Positions 60,050 to 64,000 of a stretch of DNA of 64,000 nucleotides are shown in pieces. The stretch lies in the NCBI RefSeq assembly GCF_041260155.1, contig NC_091940.1, positions 25,286,370 through 25,350,369 on the forward strand, written 5' to 3'. A program made the position numbers and the translations under genes. The stretch is from Ptychodera flava. Taxonomy: Eukaryota; Hemichordata; Enteropneusta; Ptychoderidae. Under the pieces are notes generated by a model. That model was not told where the DNA came from. It saw only the letters and a program-made list of their open reading frames with translations, and searched no databases. How positions within the stretch are numbered: position 1 is the first letter of the stretch; the number at the start of each line of letters is the position of its first letter.

Positions 60050-62484
60050 CTGGGAATGAGGTAAATCAAAACTTGTAAATGAGCAATCTAGGAATGTGGT
60101 AAATGTGCAGCTTTTTCCTGTTGTAATGCTTTGCTTTGATCAGCTCTGTAAAACTGATATACCGACACCACACTACATGTATTTGTATAGCTACATGTAC
60201 CTCAGCATCATGCTGGTTGTGTTTTTGCTTTTGAGATTGTACAGTAATCTATTTTTACTGCTCTCTGTGACATTTGAAAAATGCACATCTGTTTAAAATA
60301 AAGAAATTTCAAAATACAGATCCGCTGTCTTTTGTGATATTTAAAACATGCAGATGCATTTCAAAAAATATAAATAATTTTAAAGTATAAATAGTGTTGG
60401 TTTACAACTGCTCATGGACATATATTATTAAACAGGAATTATCTAATTTTTGCCGATTTCACATCATGAATGGCAAATGATTTTCACAGAAATTTTTCTT
60501 GAAATCTAGCTATCATTTCAATAATGTCTGTATCTGTCAGTATTTTCTACACATTCTATCACTACAATGTACATCTGTCGCTGATTAAAGAAACTGTCAT
60601 CTTTACAGATACAAATACTGATTAATAATGACAACATAATGAGGGCAAAATCAACAAATTCCTGTTCTTAATTAATTGAAATCTATCATCATTAATGAAG
60701 TAAACTCGTCTCAATTTTCATTTTTTGATCAGCTTTTAATATTTTTTTCCAAAAATTCCAAGTCCAATTTCAATGTTGTATTTTTCTGGCCTTCTATACA
60801 AGAAAGGGCCACCAATTCCCTTTGGAGTTCACACTACATAGGCAAATTCACAATGAATGATAATTAATTGGGAAGGGCCCGGAATTCTCTTTGAAAATCA
60901 TACAATAAAAACCAGACCCTGGAAAAACCCATAAAATCTCTGGAACATATAAGTACAGTGCACTCATGCAGCTACATGTATACTTATTACGTTCCTGGAT
61001 ACCAGCAATAAATATAGGACTACTGAATATTTTTTCAACCCTCTCACCATAATGGTTTGACCCTATTCATTGTTATCAATGGTGAATGTGGACCTGTTTA
61101 TGGGAAATCGGGGGGTAAACAAGGTTAAAGATACAATTCACAAATAACATACAAGGTTTTACTATATTCCTATGATTTTAAGGCCACATAATATCTCATT
61201 TAACCGAGAAACCCTATTCATTTCTCTCTATATGTAAGTACATACATCATTTAAACAGCCTGGATGACTGTGGCATATTTGCAAAATTTTCACAAACTTT
61301 TTTTCTGGATTCATTGATCTGTTGATGAGACAATAAGACCGTATTGATTTCACTTAATGACTCCATCAATCAGTGGAAACACTGAACTGACATCCCCTAC
61401 AATGATTGCCGCTCTTTACGGTTTGACACGTTTCAATTATTTCTACATTCACAATCTTTTACCGGTAAATCCTAAACAGTCAGCTGAGAGAAGTCGAAGG
61501 CATTCTATTCTTTAATATTTCCTGAACATTTTGATATTTAATCAAAGTAAGTCTTTCGTGGCCCCATATCATACGGCTGTGATGACGAAACAAGAATATG
61601 AGGTAATCGAAAAAGATTTTTCTGACACCTCAAAAATCAAATTCAAATACGTGTATCTCGACTTTCTCAATAAAAATAACAAAACATTATGCAAATTTCA
61701 TAATCATTTGCAAAAAATCCACAGGGCAGATATGTCTAGGAACCTGTAAACTGAATTTGAAAGCTGTTGGACTAGCATTTTAATTTCAATGAATCAAATA
61801 ATGGATTTCTGTATTTATGAAAAGCCGAAAATTCCAGTTATCAGCTAAAAAGTGACAACACATATGAAGTCTACCTTATATGTACTTGCATACCAATTTT
61901 CAAAGCAATCTGATTGGTAGTTATTGAATTTTTATCATATGTCATTTTTGTTGCTCATTTCCATAACTTTGGTAAATGATGGCTCCATTTAAACAAACTC
62001 CCATCTATTCATCTGTTCAGCATGCATCTACACACTAAATTCAAAATACAGTGGTGAAATGTGCAGCTGTTCTTAAGTTGTTGGAATTGGACCAGGGAAT
62101 TACAATAACGAGATATTTGGTATTTTTTGACCAAAAAGAGCAAACATTGCCTGAAAATACAATATTGCTGGTTTTGTCACGATTTCAACAAAACTGGAAC
62201 GGATCATCTGTAGGGACCTTTACATCAAATTTCAAAGCAATTGGACAAGCACTTTCAGAGATTTTTTGACCAAAAGGCAGGAAAAAATTCCCAAAATATA
62301 CAAATATGCAAGTATCACCAAAATTTGAAGAAACCCAGTTAATGAATGCAAAAATCAGTACCTAGTTTAAACTGATCTTTCAAAATCAATCTTCAGACTG
62401 TACCGACAAGATCTTTACATCAAAAATCATAAACATTTGTGATAAAATGTACATGTTCGCTCTGTATTTTGCATTGATTCTCAC
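60050..62484 (-). repeat. Intron of gene 3 with satellite-like and MITE sequence
   Basis: Contains a 93-bp MITE copy (61036-61128) and, from about 61700 to 62340, decayed units of the ~140-bp intronic satellite seen at 18.6 and 21.4 kb (AACCTGTAAACTGAATTTGA, ACATCAAATTTCAAAGCAAT, CACCAAAATTTGAA). Confidence 0.6.
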
Positions 62485-62592
62485 CTTCCTACACTTGTGT
62501 TCTGGATTTCGTTTCTCAAAATGCCAACTTCTGATTGCCCGATCAGCGCCAGCACTGTACAGGAAGTCATCGCCCACCAGCAGTGCATGAAC
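62485..62592 (-). CDS. TRAF7: TRAF7-like WD40 exon
   Basis: 108-bp exon, acceptor TTGTCAG and donor GTGAGA, phase 0-0: VHALLVGDDFLYSAGADR, AIRSWHFEKRNPEHKCRK. Completes the GHTGP|V.AL blade begun in the previous exon. The WD position reads WH. Confidence 0.83.
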
Positions 62593-63256
62593 CTGACAAA
62601 TATTCAAAACATTCAGTCAGGTGTCTGTCATGTGACCACCATTGACTTGTCCGTCATTCTTGTGTCTCATCTGATATTTATACTGCCATTCTGATTAATA
62701 TACCCACAATCATGCATAATCCAAAGGTTTTACTTATGATTTTAAAATATTTATGAATTGATGCCTGGGCTCTTGTAGTGTGACAGACATCTTAATCACA
62801 GTAAATGATCAAGTTCAACATGGACGAACTCTAGAAGAGAAACTTGGAGTCAATGCCACCTCTTGGTAGTCAGACACAGCTGTTCTGATTGGCTGGTGTA
62901 TGTAACACCACATCAGCTGATGATAAATGAATGAAATATTCTCATTGGCTCATTAGTACAAGAAATCAGAAAACCATTGCCATAAATACAAACATTACTC
63001 AAAACTCAGCTTTTCAACAAGCATTTCTGTGAACTTTGAGCATCATCATTTGCCATGGATATTAGACACTATATGAACTATTACATTACAGCTTTGTCAA
63101 TACCAGTGAATTTTGTGATGTCATCCACCCAGATTATTACTGATATTAATGTATCTGATTATCCAGTATTGTGGCCCTAGTTGTTTTCTACATCTACTAA
63201 TTGCCCGGCATTGCCAAAACTATAAAGAACCGGTACTGACAATAATGTACCCCTGC

Positions 63257-63355
63257 CAGCCCATAATGGACTCGAGCAAACTTTGTACTCCATAATGTAC
63301 TAGGCTTTGCCTTGTACATTATGTTGTGCAGTTTCCTTTCGTCCACTATGGGCTG
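63257..63355. repeat. 99-bp foldback
   Basis: CAGCCCATAATGGAC...GTCCACTATGGGCTG encloses AATGTACTAGGC..GCCTTGTACATT. A short inverted-repeat element in the intron between the first two exons of gene 3. Confidence 0.7.
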
Positions 63356-63733
63356 CGAGATGGTATTATTGTGTAACTGAACTACAAGCTAACTTCACAA
63401 TTTCACTTTTCCTAAGGTAACATATTTTCTTACATGTATCTACCTGCCTTTCTTTTCATTGCTCATTACTTGAATTTAATAAAGCAAATACATTATCATG
63501 GTTCCCTTAGGGTGGAAGTATAGCCATCTCAATAAAAAGATCTTCCACAAAAAAAGAAGCTGTTTTCTCAGAGGCTTTTGTACATGTAAAGCACCTTTCT
63601 GCACAACATTTCTGCATAGAAGTTATTCATCAACAGTAGGCAAGATGGGGCTGCAGTAATTCTCAAATTAGCACACGGACTGTTTGATTACTGATGTAAA
63701 AGGCTCTGTTAGGAATTGACCGAGATGACTTAC

Positions 63734-63875
63734 TGGTCCTGTATGTCCTTTAAATGTCTGTATTGTACCCCTTGATAAACTGTCCATATCCCAAACTCTG
63801 ATGTCCCCGCTAGAACTAGCACTGTACAGCCGGTTGTTCCTGGTGGCCGTGCACAACACGCAACCTTGGTGACCC
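63734..63875 (-). CDS. TRAF7: TRAF7-like WD40 exon, first in window
   Basis: 142-bp exon, acceptor CATTCCAG and donor GTAAGT, phase 2 in and 0 out: GHQGCVLCTATRNNRLYSA, SSSGDIRVWDMDSLSRGT, IQTFKGHTGP. A full WD40 blade with GH, S-G-D-I-R-V-W-D and the start of the next. Exons upstream (RING, TRAF) lie beyond 64000. Confidence 0.88.
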
Positions 63876-64000
63876 CTGGAATGAAACAATCATTTTTTTG
63901 TCAACTTCACTGCAGTGAAACAGAATACAGAAGATAGAGTGAAAGCAAATGTGGAATTATGATGTGAGGCAACTTATGTTATGAACTAAATGTTACACAA

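Larger units (their letters stand above)
55117..63875 (-). other. TRAF7: Gene 3 model: TRAF7-like WD40 propeller (partial)
   Basis: Six minus-strand exons with matching phases (63734-63875, 62485-62592, 59972-60049, 58795-59017, 56231-56379, 55117-55236) encode consecutive WD40 blades. Blade phrasing follows TRAF7, a RING E3 ligase acting in MAP3K/JNK and NF-kB signalling whose WD40 part binds MAP3Ks: G.HHWVRAL, GSVHSLCITSKYLIVGTY, LQHVKVLSGHVGTV and HEGSVNTLCLHNDLLFSGA. The RING, TRAF zinc finger and coiled coil are outside the window to the right. The last few residues, in a terminal exon left of 55117, were not located. Gene identity rests on remembered family patterns; some blades are less alike than usual, so it could be a diverged paralogue. 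Confidence 0.72.

Overview
The window looks like genomic DNA from an intron-rich, AT-rich animal. Metazoan protease domains are split into small exons by GT-AG introns, and non-coding DNA is dense with LINE remnants, terminal-inverted-repeat (TIR) elements and microsatellites. The astacin / hevein-like / CUB mix, the TRAF7-like gene and the repeat style suggest a marine invertebrate deuterostome (hemichordate or cephalochordate). That placement is inference; no marker here fixes the species.

Three genes are supported. Gene 1 (+, about 97-3315, 5' end outside the window) encodes the last exon of an astacin metalloprotease domain, then four exons that each encode one eight-cysteine hevein-like module with a Gly-rich lead-in. 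Gene 2 (-, about 42314 down to 9871) is a second astacin: a signal-peptide exon, a Cys-rich exon, two propeptide exons, a complete four-exon catalytic domain (zinc motif HEFMH..GF.HE, Met-turn SIMHY), then a long C-terminal array. That array alternates CUB exons (seven recognisable plus one relic), hevein-like exons (three, one broken) and tiny acidic linker exons rich in Asp, Glu or Gly. Nearly every exon of the array is phase 1-1, so exons can be duplicated, skipped or lost without breaking frame. Genes 1 and 2 are convergent paralogues. Gene 3 (-, right edge down to about 55117) encodes six exons of a WD40 propeller matching the C-terminus of TRAF7; its RING/TRAF 5' part is outside the window and its last exon was not found.

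Region by region: 1-3.3 kb gene 1; 3.3-9.8 kb between the convergent genes, holding a G-tract TIR element with a 70-bp tandem repeat, a large palindrome, and a relic array unit that has lost its CUB exon; 9.9-30.8 kb the duplicated array of gene 2, loaded with insertions, one of which (2.6 kb, flanked by an 11-bp duplication) cuts a hevein-like exon in two; 32.3-42.3 kb the protease end of gene 2, with a degenerate LINE in one intron; 42.4-54.9 kb intergenic, with several TTAA-flanked elements, three of them abutting and sharing TTAA sites; 55.1-64 kb gene 3, one intron of which carries a Penelope-like fragment between inverted minisatellite arms.

Genes 1 and 2 probably make secreted zinc proteases whose C-terminal modules bind glycans (hevein-like) or proteins/Ca2+ (CUB). 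The strongest points for follow-up are the hevein-like/CUB array itself, its exon-level decay (transposon-split exon, frameshifted CUB, CUB-less relic), and two G-tract elements with ~31-bp sub-repeats.
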